Source: Lentzea nigeriaca
GTDB taxonomy: Bacteria > Actinomycetota > Actinomycetes > Mycobacteriales > Pseudonocardiaceae
Direction of reading: 5' to 3'
NCBI RefSeq assembly: GCF_016907955.1
Contig: NZ_JAFBCX010000002.1
Coordinates: forward strand, 372,001-436,000
DNA: 64,000 bases
The notes beneath the pieces are model-generated. The model saw only the letters and a list, made by a program, of their open reading frames with translations, was not told where the DNA came from and ran no database searches. The translations under genes and the position numbers were made by a program. Below, one piece after another: positions 34,719-43,937 of the stretch. Within the stretch, counting starts at the first letter, position 1; each line of letters starts with the position of its first letter.

Positions 34719-35521
34719 TCGTTGCGCAGGTACTCCAGCTGGGCCCGCACGGACCACTCCGCCGCGGGCCACAGCACCCTGTCCACGTCCGCGTAGACGA
34801 CCTCGACGACCTGGCGCGGGGTCGGGGCACCACCGAGCGCTTCGACGGCTCTCCTGACCTGTTCCAGGCGCTGCGTCCGGTGGGAGAGGTAGGCGCGGGC
34901 GGCCTCGCCGGCGTCCGCGAGCTCCGGACCGTGGCCGGGGAGCACCGCGGTGTTCACCGGCAGCTCGGCCAGGAGCTTGAGGGACTCGAAGTAGTCACCG
35001 AGCTTGCCGTCCGGGTGAGCCACGATCGTCGTGCCGCGGCCCAGGACCGTGTCGCCGGTCAGCACCGCCTCGCCGTCGATCACGAAGCACAGCGAGTCGC
35101 TGGTGTGGCCGGGCGTGCCGAGGACGCGGAGTTCCAGGCCCGCACTCGTGATCACGTCGCCGTCCACCAGACCTTCTGAGCCGTAGGTCAACGTCGGGTC
35201 GAGCGCGCGCACCGGTGCGTTGACCAGTTCGGCGAACTCGCGTGCGCCCTCGGAGTGGTCGGGATGGCCGTGGGTCAGCAGGATCTCGGCGATCGGGCCG
35301 TGCGACGCGATGCGCTTCAGGTGGGCCTCGTCGAGCGGGCCGGGGTCGATCACGACGTACGACGTGGCGTCCGGGGCCTTCAGCAGCCACGTGTTGGTGC
35401 CGTCGAGCGTCATCGGTGACGGATTGTCGGCCAGCAGCACGGCGGCGTGCGGGGTGACCTGACGCAGTTCGCCGTAGAGCGGGTGGGCGGCGCGGGCGCC
35501 GATCAGTGCAGAGCCGCTCAC
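34712..35521 (-). CDS. MBL-fold metallo-hydrolase (Rv3677c-like)
   Basis: A 269-residue metallo-beta-lactamase-fold enzyme. TNTWLL, VVIDPGP, LTHGHPDHSEGA (HxHxDH metal site), GTPGHTSDSLCF, TGDTVLG and LPGHGPE are all present. It matches the LACTB2-like/Rv3677c group. GTG 35521 overlaps the stop of the NUDIX gene (GTGA), a two-gene operon. In mycobacteria this protein adjoins crp and RidA; the same holds here with inserted genes. Confidence 0.88.
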   Translation of the reverse strand: MSGSALIGARAAHPLYGELRQVTPHAAVLLADNPSPMTLDGTNTWLLKAPDATSYVVIDPGPLDEAHLKRIASHGPIAEILLTHGHPDHSEGAREFAELVNAPVRALDPTLTYGSEGLVDGDVITSAGLELRVLGTPGHTSDSLCFVIDGEAVLTGDTVLGRGTTIVAHPDGKLGDYFESLKLLAELPVNTAVLPGHGPELADAGEAARAYLSHRTQRLEQVRRAVEALGGAPTPRQVVEVVYADVDRVLWPAAEWSVRAQLEYLRNDY

Positions 35522-36312
35522 TGGAGCACCACCCGGATCGTGTCGCCCTCGCGGATGAGCTTGGGGATGATCTTCTCGACGCTGCGCTCCTCGGCCATGA
35601 CCTTCTCCACGGTCCCGAGCGCGCCGATCTCGTCGAGGGTGCGCCAGGTGGGCGGCATGAGCATGCGGCGGCCGTCCTGGGCGTCCTGGACGGCTTCTGC
35701 CGGGCTCTGCCACGACGCGTCGGTGGCTTCGGTCGTCTCGCCGTCGGCCCGCTGGCCTTCTGGGAGGGCGGCCACGAAGAAGCGGGTGTCGTAGCGGCGG
35801 GGTTCCTCGTACGGGGTGACCCAGTTGGCCCATGGCCGCAGCAGATCGGCGCGCAGCACCAGGCCCTCGTTCGCGAGGAACTGGGCCAGCGAGATCTCGC
35901 GGTCGACGAGCTGCCTGCGGGCTTCGGCGTAGGCGGAGGTGTCGGCCACGACCGAGGTCGCGTCCGGCCCGGCCAGCAACACCCCGGACTCCTCGAAGGT
36001 CTCGCGGACCGCCGCGCAGACGAAAGCGCGGGCCGTGGCGGGATCGACGCCGAAGACCGAGCCCCACCACTCCGGGGACGGCCCGGCCCACGCGACGGAC
36101 GTGTCGGCGTCGCGCTGATCGACGCCTCCGCCGGGGAAGACGGTCATGCCGCCAGCGAACGCCATGCCCTTCACGCGGCGCAGCAGGAAGGCCTCCAGGC
36201 CGTCGGCACCGTCCCGCAGGAGCACCACGGTGACGGCGTCGCGGGGTTCGACCGGTTGGGAGACCGGCGATGCGGGTACCAGGTTTCCCGGCAAGGTCAT
36301 GTCGTCGGGCAT
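35518..36312 (-). CDS. NUDIX hydrolase, NUDT19/CoA-diphosphatase-like
   Basis: A 264-residue NUDIX protein with a long insertion. FPGGGVD begins the box and CAAVRETFEESGVLL supplies the RE-x-EE-x-G core separated by about 40 residues, a layout typical of the NUDT19/7-like group. TACGCT lies six bases before ATG 36312, indicating a leaderless start. It precedes the MBL gene in an operon with a GTGA overlap. Likely substrate CoA or acyl-CoA by family analogy. Confidence 0.82.
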   Translation of the reverse strand: MPDDMTLPGNLVPASPVSQPVEPRDAVTVVLLRDGADGLEAFLLRRVKGMAFAGGMTVFPGGGVDQRDADTSVAWAGPSPEWWGSVFGVDPATARAFVCAAVRETFEESGVLLAGPDATSVVADTSAYAEARRQLVDREISLAQFLANEGLVLRADLLRPWANWVTPYEEPRRYDTRFFVAALPEGQRADGETTEATDASWQSPAEAVQDAQDGRRMLMPPTWRTLDEIGALGTVEKVMAEERSVEKIIPKLIREGDTIRVVLQ

Positions 36313-36351
36313 TCTCCGAGCGTACGACCGCGCTTACCCGAGGATGGTGTG

Positions 36352-36708
36352 ATGGCGACGAAGGTCTCCGGCTGCCTGGTGAAGATGCTGCTGTTCCTGC
36401 TCGGCGTGGTGATGGGGACCGGCCTCACCGCGGTGGCGGCCGTGGTGCTGTTCCTGCCCGACCGCACGACCGTGATCAGCGTCGATCCCACGTCCACCGC
36501 CCCCGGCGTGTACGTGAAGAAGGTCGAACGGCTCGTCGGCGGCACGTACTACGAGATCTGGCTGGGCCCGTCGCCGGACCGCGGCCACGTGGTCACGGTG
36601 CCCAACGGCTGGGATCACGACCCGCGCCGGGAAACCACCGACGACGGCGTGCGCCTGAAGTTCGGCAACGGGGGCGAGATCTTCGTGCCCAAGGCCAGTT
36701 ACTCCTGA
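36352..36708 (+). CDS. Membrane-anchored hypothetical protein
   Basis: A 118-residue protein with one N-terminal membrane segment (VKMLLFLLGVVMGTGLTAVAAVVLFL) and a soluble extracytoplasmic C-terminal domain (GGTYYEIWLGPSPDRGHVV). No cysteine after the anchor, so not a lipoprotein. No family recognised. It lies 14 bases before the oxidoreductase gene and may share its transcript. Confidence 0.65.
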   Translation: MATKVSGCLVKMLLFLLGVVMGTGLTAVAAVVLFLPDRTTVISVDPTSTAPGVYVKKVERLVGGTYYEIWLGPSPDRGHVVTVPNGWDHDPRRETTDDGVRLKFGNGGEIFVPKASYS

Positions 36709-36722
36709 GGCAGGATGGGCGA

Positions 36723-37613
36723 GTGGACGAACAGCTGCGCGTAGGACTTGTCGGTGCGGGCCCGTGGGCTCAGATGATCCACGCCCCCGCAATCGCGAAC
36801 CACCCCGGCACGACGCTGATCGGTGTGTGGGCGCGCCGCCAGGAAGCCGCCGCGGAGCTCGCGCGTGCCCACGGCGCGGAAGCGTTCGCGGACTACGCGG
36901 AACTTCTGTCCACTGTGGACGCTGTCGCGTTCTGCGTCCCGCCGGGCGTCCAGGCCCCGATGGCGATCGAGGCGGCCAACGCGGGCAAGCACGTGATCCT
37001 GGAGAAGCCGATCGCCGAGTCCGTCGAGGTCGCCGAACAGCTGACCGCGGCCGTCACCGACGCCGGTGTCGCCTCGCTCGTCGTGCTGACCCGCCGCTAC
37101 GCCCCGGAGACGAAGGAACTCCTCGCCCAGCTGCACCGCACGGGCGGCTGGACCGGTGCCGACGGCCGGTGGCTGACCGGGGCCCTGCTGGACGGTCCGT
37201 TCTCTCAGTCTCCGTGGCGCCACGAGAAGGGCGCGCTGGACGACATCGGCCCGCACGCGTTCGACCTGCTCGACGCGGCCCTGGGCGAGATCACGGACGT
37301 GATCGCCGCGAACGTGTCGGCTTCCGGCCTGTGGCAACTGATCCTGCAACACGCTTCCGGCGCCACGAGCACCCTGACGTTGACGCTGTCGTTGCCGCTG
37401 CAGCCGCCGTTCGCGGACTTCACCGTGTTCGGCCCCAACGGCCACCGCACGCTGAACAGCCGCGACACGTCCGCGTTGGACTGCTTCACGAACCTGCTCG
37501 ACGACTTCGTGGCCATGGTGGACAGCGGCACGACCACGCACGAGTGCGACGTGCGGCGCGGACTGCACCTGCAGCGGATCATCGACCTGGCCCGGCGCAA
37601 GGCCGAGCGCTAG
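36723..37613 (+). CDS. Gfo/Idh/MocA-type oxidoreductase
   Basis: A 296-residue NAD(P)-dependent oxidoreductase. GLVGAGPWAQMIHAPAIA is the dinucleotide-binding loop, HVILEKPIAESVEVAEQL the catalytic EKP motif and EKGALDDIGPHAFDLLDAAL the D-x-G-x-H active-site helix. Substrate probably a sugar or cyclitol. CAGGAT six bases before GTG 36723 is a possible leaderless -10. Members of this family need no partners. Confidence 0.85.
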   Translation: MDEQLRVGLVGAGPWAQMIHAPAIANHPGTTLIGVWARRQEAAAELARAHGAEAFADYAELLSTVDAVAFCVPPGVQAPMAIEAANAGKHVILEKPIAESVEVAEQLTAAVTDAGVASLVVLTRRYAPETKELLAQLHRTGGWTGADGRWLTGALLDGPFSQSPWRHEKGALDDIGPHAFDLLDAALGEITDVIAANVSASGLWQLILQHASGATSTLTLTLSLPLQPPFADFTVFGPNGHRTLNSRDTSALDCFTNLLDDFVAMVDSGTTTHECDVRRGLHLQRIIDLARRKAER

Positions 37614-37761
37614 AAGTATGCGCGGAGCCGCGCGCAGAGCGCGGCCACTCCTCGTCCCACGGGTCCAAGACCCGAGTGCTTGTCGCAGATGAGGCACTTG
37701 CGCTTCCTCCGCGAGCCGAGGCGCCGAAAAATTGTCAGGGGTCCTCGCTAGCGTCCCACCC

Positions 37762-38853
37762 ATGGACCTCACCGTCACGACAGCCGAGCTCGCCGGCGCC
37801 GCCGCCGAGGTGGCGCGGCTGCTGCCCACCCGCGTGCTCGACCCGGTGCTGGCCGGCCTGCGGCTCACCGCCGGCACGGACGTCGAGGTCGCGGGCAGCG
37901 ACCAGGAGCACGGCGTGCGCCTGACGGTGCACGCCACCGTCCACACCGAGGGCGAGGTGCTCGTGCCGGCGAAGCCGCTGGCCGCGACCCTCCAGGCGCT
38001 GGACGAGCCGCAGGTGCGGCTCAAGGTCGAGGGCCAGCGGCTCGCGATCCGCACGCCGACGTCCAGGTTCGCGATCCCGCTCCTCGACCTGGCCAACCAC
38101 CCAGGCGTCCCGGAGCTGCCACCGCTGCAGGGCCACCTCGACGCCGAGAAGCTCAAGACCATCGCGGCGGTGGCGGGCGCGGCCTCGAAGGACGACGCCC
38201 TGCCGATCTTCACCGGCATCCGCATCCGGTCGGACGAGCAGAAGCTGCACGTGATCGCGACCGACCGCTACCGCATGGCCTACGCGACCCTGCCGTGGGA
38301 ACAGAACGGCCATGTCGATCTGTTGGTCCCGGCGAAGCCAGTCGTGGAAGCGGCGAGGCAGGCCTCAGGCCAGGTCTCGCTGCACGCGAACGAGGACCGT
38401 ATCGGCCTCGCCTGGGGCAACAACTCGATCTCCACCGCACTCTTGGCCGCTCCGTTCCCGGACGACCGGGCGCGCCGACTCCTGGAGGCAGTCATCGACA
38501 GCACCGTGCTCGTGGACGCGGACGCGCTGGCGCGAGCCGTCCGCCGAGCAACCCCCTACGGAGGTCCGCACCAGGCGGTGACCATCCAGGTGGAGGACTC
38601 GGAGCTGCGCGTCAAGGGCAGCGACCCGCAGCAGGGCGAGTCCGAGGAGTTCGTGAAGGCCACCGTCGAGGGCGACCGTCTGACCAAGACCTTCCAGGCC
38701 CGCTACCTGGCCGACGCCCTGAAGGCCTTCGCGGGCCGCCGCATCGAGCTCCGGATCCAGGATGGCCTGCGGTCCACGGTGCTCACGTCGACTCCTGGCG
38801 AGGACGGGGTGGAGCTGACCTACCTGGTGGTGCCGATGCGCTCAGTCGCCTGA
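37762..38853 (+). CDS. Second DNA polymerase III beta subunit (sliding clamp) paralogue
   Basis: A 363-residue protein that reads as three clamp domains: VTTAELAGAAAEVARLLPTR at the start, GIRIRSDEQKLHVIATDRYRMA in domain 2 and TYLVVPMR at the C-terminus, where DnaN ends YL(L/M)MPVR. It lacks the oriC neighbours dnaA, recF and gyrB. Length is slightly below the usual 370-380. TAGCGT seven bases before the ATG suggests a leaderless promoter. Extra clamps occur in actinomycetes, in some cases as resistance to clamp inhibitors; a repair role is also possible. Confidence 0.85.
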   Translation: MDLTVTTAELAGAAAEVARLLPTRVLDPVLAGLRLTAGTDVEVAGSDQEHGVRLTVHATVHTEGEVLVPAKPLAATLQALDEPQVRLKVEGQRLAIRTPTSRFAIPLLDLANHPGVPELPPLQGHLDAEKLKTIAAVAGAASKDDALPIFTGIRIRSDEQKLHVIATDRYRMAYATLPWEQNGHVDLLVPAKPVVEAARQASGQVSLHANEDRIGLAWGNNSISTALLAAPFPDDRARRLLEAVIDSTVLVDADALARAVRRATPYGGPHQAVTIQVEDSELRVKGSDPQQGESEEFVKATVEGDRLTKTFQARYLADALKAFAGRRIELRIQDGLRSTVLTSTPGEDGVELTYLVVPMRSVA

Positions 38854-38889
38854 TCAAACGCGGGCCCTTCGGGACACGAAGGGGCAGAC

Positions 38890-39170
38890 CTGCTCAGCGG
38901 GCGGCGAGCTCCATCTCGGAACGCGCTGCGGCACCGGTTCGGCGGAACGCAGCGCCGCACCGCGCACCCGGCCGTCACGCCGCGACCCGCGGGCTCCACC
39001 TCCGAACGCGGCGGAATCTCACGAGGCACGCCTGGGAGCACACCGCAGGTCGGCTCGCCGAGCGGCCTGCTCCACCTCCGAACGCAGCGGGACCGCCCCG
39101 AAGGACGGTCCCCTGCAACAGCCACACCACAGGCGGCTCAGCGGGCGGCGAGCTCCATCTCGGAACGCTG
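38890..39170. repeat. Four degenerate ~80-bp repeats ending in the MFS gene
   Basis: Repeat cores CTCCAYCTCSGAACG start at 38909, 38994, 39070 and 39153 (spacings 85, 76 and 83). The first and last copies match best: both read CAGCGGGCGGCGAGCTCC around the core and continue similarly for about 80 bases. The last copy encodes the C-terminal SEMELAAR of the minus-strand MFS protein, so the others are copies of the gene's 3' end, reading RSEVEQAA and RSEVEPAG on the same strand. Confidence 0.78.
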
Positions 39171-40394
39171 CGGCAGCGGCTGAGCCGAACGCGGCACCCC
39201 GCGCCGCACGGTCCCGCGCAGCAGCCACACCGCCAGCGCGATCACGAGACCGGCCGCACCCGAGGCGACGAACGCCGGCCGCGTGCCGAACTGCTCGATC
39301 AGCTGCCCGGACAGGCCCTGCCCGATGGCGAGTCCGACGGTCACCGAGGTGATCACCCAGCCGAACGCCTCCGCGGCCATGCCGTTGGGCGTGACCTGCT
39401 CGATCGCCGCGGAGTGCGCGGTCGACTGCGGCGTGATCAGCGTGCCGACCACGAACAGCGCCAGGCCGAGGCCGACCAGGGAAGCCGGGATCGCCAGCAG
39501 CAGCGACAGCAGGCCGAACCCGCCCAGCAGCACCGGCAGGCGCAGGTGCATCGGGCGCGGCCACGGGCGCATGCCGTAGAGCACGCCGAAGATCACCGAG
39601 CTGATCGACCACAGCGACAGCATCAGCCCGCCCATCGAGGCGTGGCCCGAGGCCTTCGCGAACGCCGGCACGGCCACCTCGACGAAGCCGATGGTCACGC
39701 CGAAGCCCAGTGCGGCGAGCGCGACGGTGCGCATGCCGGGGTAGGCGAACGCGCCGAGCAACGGCCGAGGTGCGGCAGCGACCGGGCCCCAGGCCCGCAC
39801 GACCGGGTTGAACGCGAACCACAGCGCGCCGAAGACCATCATCACGGCACCGGCCACCACGCCCGTGCCCGCCCACGGCGCGGCCAGCAGCAGACCGGCG
39901 AGACCCGGACCGAGGATGAAGAAGACCTCCATGCTGATCGACTCGTAGGCGTAGGCCGCCATCCGCGTCGCGCCGGAAGGCACCATCCGCTCCCACAGCG
40001 CCCGCGACGCCGAGCCCACCATCGGCTCGGTCGCGCCGACGCCGAGAGCCAGTGGGACCAGCACGAACACCGGCGCAACCGCCTCGACGGCGATCACCGA
40101 GGCGGTCACGAAGAGCGCGAAGAGGCCGGTCACGGAGACGAGCGGCCGGGTGGGGCCGAAGCGGTCCATCAGCCGGCCCTGGACGACCGAGCCGAGAGCG
40201 ACGCCCACCAACGCCGCCGCCGAGACCATGCCGGCGACCGCGAACGAGCCCGTCGCGCGCTCCACGTAGAGCAGCAGCGAGAGCCCGACCATCGCGATCG
40301 GGAGGCGGGCGAGCAGGGACGCGGCCACGGGGCCGCGCATGCCGGGAGTCGTCAGGGCGGCGCGGTAGTCGGAGAGACGGGCAGAGTGGGACAT
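39138..40394 (-). CDS. MFS transporter
   Basis: A 418-residue permease with 12 hydrophobic segments and the RLMDRFGPTRPL signature between segments 2 and 3. It resembles actinobacterial drug-efflux MFS proteins and shares little with the tandem pair at 8.6-10.9 kb. CATACT seven bases before the ATG gives a leaderless promoter overlapping a TGGTAC-type operator. The last residues RSEMELAAR come from the tandem repeat. Confidence 0.85.
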   Translation of the reverse strand: MSHSARLSDYRAALTTPGMRGPVAASLLARLPIAMVGLSLLLYVERATGSFAVAGMVSAAALVGVALGSVVQGRLMDRFGPTRPLVSVTGLFALFVTASVIAVEAVAPVFVLVPLALGVGATEPMVGSASRALWERMVPSGATRMAAYAYESISMEVFFILGPGLAGLLLAAPWAGTGVVAGAVMMVFGALWFAFNPVVRAWGPVAAAPRPLLGAFAYPGMRTVALAALGFGVTIGFVEVAVPAFAKASGHASMGGLMLSLWSISSVIFGVLYGMRPWPRPMHLRLPVLLGGFGLLSLLLAIPASLVGLGLALFVVGTLITPQSTAHSAAIEQVTPNGMAAEAFGWVITSVTVGLAIGQGLSGQLIEQFGTRPAFVASGAAGLVIALAVWLLRGTVRRGVPRSAQPLPQRSEMELAAR

Positions 40395-40414
40395 GCGTAC
40401 CAGTATGCCAAAGG

Positions 40415-40430
40415 TGGTACGGATGTACCA
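40415..40430. promoter_or_regulatory. Inverted repeat operator for the MFS gene
   Basis: TGGTAC-N4-GTACCA, a perfect 6-base inverted repeat; one arm would be the -35 hexamer at 17-base spacing from CATACT, the -10 adjoining the start. A further GTACCA half-site lies at 40398-40403. A repressor bound here would block the promoter. No regulator gene is adjacent. Confidence 0.6.
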
Positions 40431-40663
40431 GATCGGGTGCGCAGGGTCACCATGGTTGCGATTCGGTCACGGGAATGGGATGACCGGGTGAAACATGCAA
40501 CGAATCGGCCACTGACGGGGTCCTTGAGGGTGAAAGGACTTGAGCGGTCGGGGTGGAAACGTGCGAAAGTTGACTCATCCACCGAGACCAACCTCTGGCT
40601 TGAGGGTCGGGGCCTACGCGCCAGAGGGATGGAAGGCACGGTTCGTCGGGGGATGGGCCGTGC

Positions 40664-40715
40664 AACACAAAGGACCGGTGCGCCACGTCGGGGGTGGCGC
40701 CCGGTCCTTTGTGTT
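40664..40715. terminator. Hairpin after crp
   Basis: AACACAAAGGACCGG plus GCGCCAC (40664-40686) pairs with GTGGCGC plus CCGGTCCTTTGTGTT (40694-40715), with one bulged T, around a seven-base loop. It follows the minus-strand crp gene, whose stop is at 40742. The 230 bases from 40431 to 40663 hold no gene I recognise, only part of the MFS promoter. Confidence 0.9.
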
Positions 40716-40741
40716 CGAAGCCTTCGGAAAAAGTCCCGAAC

Positions 40742-41416
40742 CTAGCGAGCCCGGCGAGCGAGGCGCTCCGGGTCCAGGATCAGCACGCTCTTGCCCTCGA
40801 GGCGCAGCCAGCCCCGGTGCGCGAAGTCGGCGAGCGCCTTGTTCACGGTCTCGCGGGACGCGCCGACGAACTGGGCGATCTCCTCCTGCGTCAGGTCGTG
40901 CGTGACGCGGAGCAGGCCGGCCTCCTGCGAGCCGAAGCGCTGCGCGAGCTGCAGCAACGCCTTGGCGACGCGGCCGGGCACGTCCGTGAAGATCAGGTCG
41001 GCGAGCATGGAGTTCGTCCTGCGCAGCCTGCGGGCGAGTGCCCGGAGGAGCTGCTCGGCGATCTCCGGCCGGTTGGTGATCCACTGACGGAGCGCGGGGC
41101 GGTCCATGGACACCGCGCGCACCTCGGTCACCGTCGTCGCGGTCGACGTGCGGGGGCCGGGATCGAAAATGGACAGTTCACCGAACATGTCGGAGGGTCC
41201 GAAGATCCCCAACAGGTTCTCGCGGCCGTCCGGCGACTTGCGGCCGATCTTCACCTTGCCGGACTGGATGATGTACAGGCGATCGCCTGGCTCACCCTCC
41301 GCGAAGATCACGTGGCCACGCGGGAACTCCACCGTTTCCAGGGTCTGCGCCAGCGCCTCTGCGGCTGCCGGGTCAACTCCCTGGAAGATGCCCGCTCGCG
41401 CCAGGGTCTCGTCCAC
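40742..41416 (-). CDS. crp: CRP/FNR-family cAMP receptor protein (Rv3676-like)
   Basis: A 224-residue global regulator. The cAMP pocket [17 protein letters not shown] (residues 79-95) is nearly identical to mycobacterial CRP, with the Glu80, Arg89 and Thr/Ser ligands. The DNA-recognition helix is [20 protein letters not shown] (176-195). AGGAGGG precedes GTG 41416. The 209-base upstream region contains a CCACC-N6-GGTGG hairpin. Position between the MBL/RidA side and nth matches the mycobacterial order. Confidence 0.96.
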   Translation of the reverse strand: MDETLARAGIFQGVDPAAAEALAQTLETVEFPRGHVIFAEGEPGDRLYIIQSGKVKIGRKSPDGRENLLGIFGPSDMFGELSIFDPGPRTSTATTVTEVRAVSMDRPALRQWITNRPEIAEQLLRALARRLRRTNSMLADLIFTDVPGRVAKALLQLAQRFGSQEAGLLRVTHDLTQEEIAQFVGASRETVNKALADFAHRGWLRLEGKSVLILDPERLARRAR

Positions 41417-41625
41417 CTCGTCCCTCCTAATCGACGCGACGGCACGCCTACCACCTTCTTTGGTGGAGTCAGCGCCGTGCCGCCGATCACTGCGTTGCAG
41501 TCTAAGGGCTGTCTTGTGGATCGCCGCCCGGCTCGCCGTCTTACTAGGAACAACCCGACTGACTCGATCCAGAGCCCAACGAACCAGTTTACGCCATTCG
41601 GGTGGTGACGGTCAGCGCGGGGTCA

Positions 41626-41865
41626 TCAGCGGACGCGCTTGCGCACGCTGCCGCGACCACGTCGACGCAGGCGGAACAGTTCCAGAGCGCGGCCGATGCC
41701 GTGTCCGTAGAGCGCCTTCACCTCGTCGGGGCGGGCGGACTCCAGGAACTCCTCGACCTCGTTCTCCTGCACGGCGACGTGCCGGAGCTTCGCTTCGACG
41801 CGCTCCATGAAGAGCGCGAAGAACATGATCACGATCGGGACGACGATCACAAACCAGGCAGTCAT
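41626..41865 (-). CDS. Small membrane protein (Rv3675-like)
   Basis: A 79-residue protein with one N-terminal transmembrane segment ([19 protein letters not shown]) and a charged cytosolic tail ending in [15 protein letters not shown]. It lies between crp and nth as Rv3675 does in M. tuberculosis. Function unknown. Confidence 0.72.
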   Translation of the reverse strand: MTAWFVIVVPIVIMFFALFMERVEAKLRHVAVQENEVEEFLESARPDEVKALYGHGIGRALELFRLRRRGRGSVRKRVR

Positions 41866-41944
41866 GATGCTCCGCAGTGTGGCGCATGTGGGATTCGAGT
41901 ACGCGTCTAGGGGGTCGTGTCGGCGTGTTGACTACTCTGAATCA

Positions 41945-42709
41945 GTGCCCGCAACCAAGAAACCGGAAACCAAGCTCGGCCTGACCCGCAGGGCCCGCCG
42001 GATGGTGCGCGTGCTTGCCGAGGGGTACCCCGACGCGCACTGCGAGCTGGACTTCACCACGCCACTCGAGCTGCTCGTGGCGGTGGTGCTGTCCGCGCAG
42101 TGCACCGACAAGAAGGTCAACGAGGTCACTCCCGCGCTCTTCGCGAAGTACCCGTCCGCCGCCGACTACGCCGGCGCCGACCGGATCGAACTCGAAGAGA
42201 TGATCCGCCCGACCGGTTTCTACCGGAACAAGGCCACGTCTCTGATGGGTCTCGGTGCCGCTCTTGTGGAGAAGCACGACGGTGTGGTTCCAGGCACTCT
42301 CGAGGAGCTGGTCAAGCTCCCCGGTGTAGGACGCAAGACCGCCAACGTGGTTCTCGGCAACGCCTTCGATGTGCCCGGCATCACAGTCGACACCCACTTC
42401 GGCCGTCTCGTCCGCCGCTGGGGCTGGACCGTGGAGGAGGACGCCGTCAAGGTCGAGCACGCCATCGGCGCGCTCATCGAGAAGCGCGACTGGACGATGG
42501 CGTCGCACTGGATCATCTTCCACGGCCGCCGCGTCTGCCACGCCAAAACGCCTGCCTGCGGGGCCTGTCTGCTGATGAAGGACTGCCCGTCGTATGGCCT
42601 GGGCCCCGAGGACCCGGTCAAGGCGGCGAAGCTCGTGAAGGGCGACGAGAAGCCACATCTGCTGGAGCTTGCCGACCGCGTGCGGTCCGGCGAGAAACTT
42701 GCGGGGTGA
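41945..42709 (+). CDS. nth: Endonuclease III
   Basis: A 254-residue base-excision repair glycosylase/AP lyase for oxidised pyrimidines. The HhH motif [15 protein letters not shown] holds catalytic Lys131 and VDTHFGR Asp149; the C-terminal [4Fe-4S] ligands are Cys198, Cys205, Cys208 and Cys214 (C-x6-C-x2-C-x5-C). TACTCT six bases before GTG 41945 indicates a leaderless start. Its TGA overlaps the thioredoxin gene start (GTGA). Confidence 0.96.
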   Translation: MPATKKPETKLGLTRRARRMVRVLAEGYPDAHCELDFTTPLELLVAVVLSAQCTDKKVNEVTPALFAKYPSAADYAGADRIELEEMIRPTGFYRNKATSLMGLGAALVEKHDGVVPGTLEELVKLPGVGRKTANVVLGNAFDVPGITVDTHFGRLVRRWGWTVEEDAVKVEHAIGALIEKRDWTMASHWIIFHGRRVCHAKTPACGACLLMKDCPSYGLGPEDPVKAAKLVKGDEKPHLLELADRVRSGEKLAG

Positions 42710-43269
42710 ACACCCGCAGCCGCTGGCTCGTTCTCGCGCTCGTCCTCGGCATCGCCGGGGTCGTCGCGCTGTGGCCGCGTGACAGGTCGCCGGAACCGCC
42801 ACCCACGTCGACCCGCCCGTCACAGGACGTGGCGGCGTTGCGCGCGCAGGCCCAGCTCCGGCCGTGCGTGCCGAGCGGTGAGGGCGGCGTCGACGTGACG
42901 TGCCTCGGCGACGGCACCCGGACGGCCCTCGCGTTGAAGGGGCCTCTCCTGATCAACTTCTGGGCGACCTGGTGCCAGCCGTGCCAGGAGGAGCTGCCCG
43001 TGCTCGACTCCTACGCGAAGCAACCAGGCGCCGTCCCGGTCGTCCCAGTTCTTGTGGACAGCAGGGAAGCCGACGGCCTCGAGCTGCTCGCTCGGCTCGG
43101 CGTGCGGCTGCCCTCGGTCTACGACGGGGCCGACGAACTGCGCAAGCGCGTCAAGGCCCCGCTCCCGTTGCCGGCGACGTACTACGTCGGCGCCGACGGC
43201 TCGGTCCGGCTGATCACGGACCCGCCGGTCTTCAAGGCGCCCGAGCAGGTGGAGAAGGCGGTGCGATGA
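42706..43269 (+). CDS. Membrane-anchored TlpA-like thioredoxin (Rv3673c-like)
   Basis: A 187-residue exported thioredoxin. A single N-terminal membrane segment ([16 protein letters not shown]) is followed by a linker and the fold with [13 protein letters not shown] (CxxC redox site) and [13 protein letters not shown] (cis-Pro). A second Cys pair (RPCVPS, VTCLG) lies ahead of the domain. Translation is coupled on both sides (GTGA with nth, ATGA with the NUDIX gene), giving the operon nth-tlpA-nudix-marP. Confidence 0.9.
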   Translation: MNTRSRWLVLALVLGIAGVVALWPRDRSPEPPPTSTRPSQDVAALRAQAQLRPCVPSGEGGVDVTCLGDGTRTALALKGPLLINFWATWCQPCQEELPVLDSYAKQPGAVPVVPVLVDSREADGLELLARLGVRLPSVYDGADELRKRVKAPLPLPATYYVGADGSVRLITDPPVFKAPEQVEKAVR

Positions 43270-43922
43270 CGGAGGCAGAGCCACCCGACTGGATGCAGCG
43301 CCTGGCCAAGGCCACCGAGACGATCGACGCGCGAACGTTCATGCGGGACCCGCGCACACCCACGCGTGCCTACCGCAAGGCGTCGGTGCTGATGTTGTTC
43401 GGCGAGGACGAGGTGCACGGGCCGGACATCCTCCTGCTGCGCCGCGCGGACACGCTGGGCTCGCATCCCGGCCAGGTCGCGTTCCCCGGGGGCGCCGCGG
43501 ACCCGACCGACGACGGGCCCGTCGCCACGGCATTACGCGAGGCTTACGAGGAGACAGGTGTACTTGCGGAAGGAGTGAGACCGCTCGCCCTGCTGCCGGA
43601 GCTGTACGTGCCGGTGTCCGGGTTCGTGGTCACGCCCGTGCTCGCCTACTGGGAACAGCCGAGCCCCGTCGCACCTGTCGACCCGGCGGAGACCGCCGCG
43701 GTCGCGCGGGTGCCGGTCGCGCACCTCGCCGATCCTGCGAACAGGTTCCGGGTGCGTCACCCTGCGGGTTACGTCGGAGCGGCCTTCTCCGCGCCGGGCA
43801 TGCTGGTGTGGGGTTTCACCGCGGGGTTGATCAACGGCCTGATCGCACTCGGCGGCTGGGAACAGCCGTGGGATGCGACCGATGTGCGTGACCTTGAACT
43901 AGCGTTGCGCGCTACACAGTGA
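43266..43922 (+). CDS. CoA-type NUDIX hydrolase (Rv3672c-like)
   Basis: A 218-residue protein of the CoA-pyrophosphatase NUDIX branch: HPGQVAFPGGAADPTDDG then ATALREAYEETGVL, and a following LPELYVPVSGFVVTPVLA segment typical of this group. The Nudix box is slightly modified at its first half. It is coupled to the thioredoxin gene and lies 15 bases before marP. Confidence 0.88.
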   Translation: MTEAEPPDWMQRLAKATETIDARTFMRDPRTPTRAYRKASVLMLFGEDEVHGPDILLLRRADTLGSHPGQVAFPGGAADPTDDGPVATALREAYEETGVLAEGVRPLALLPELYVPVSGFVVTPVLAYWEQPSPVAPVDPAETAAVARVPVAHLADPANRFRVRHPAGYVGAAFSAPGMLVWGFTAGLINGLIALGGWEQPWDATDVRDLELALRATQ

Positions 43923-43937
43923 GGCGGAGGTTCTGGG

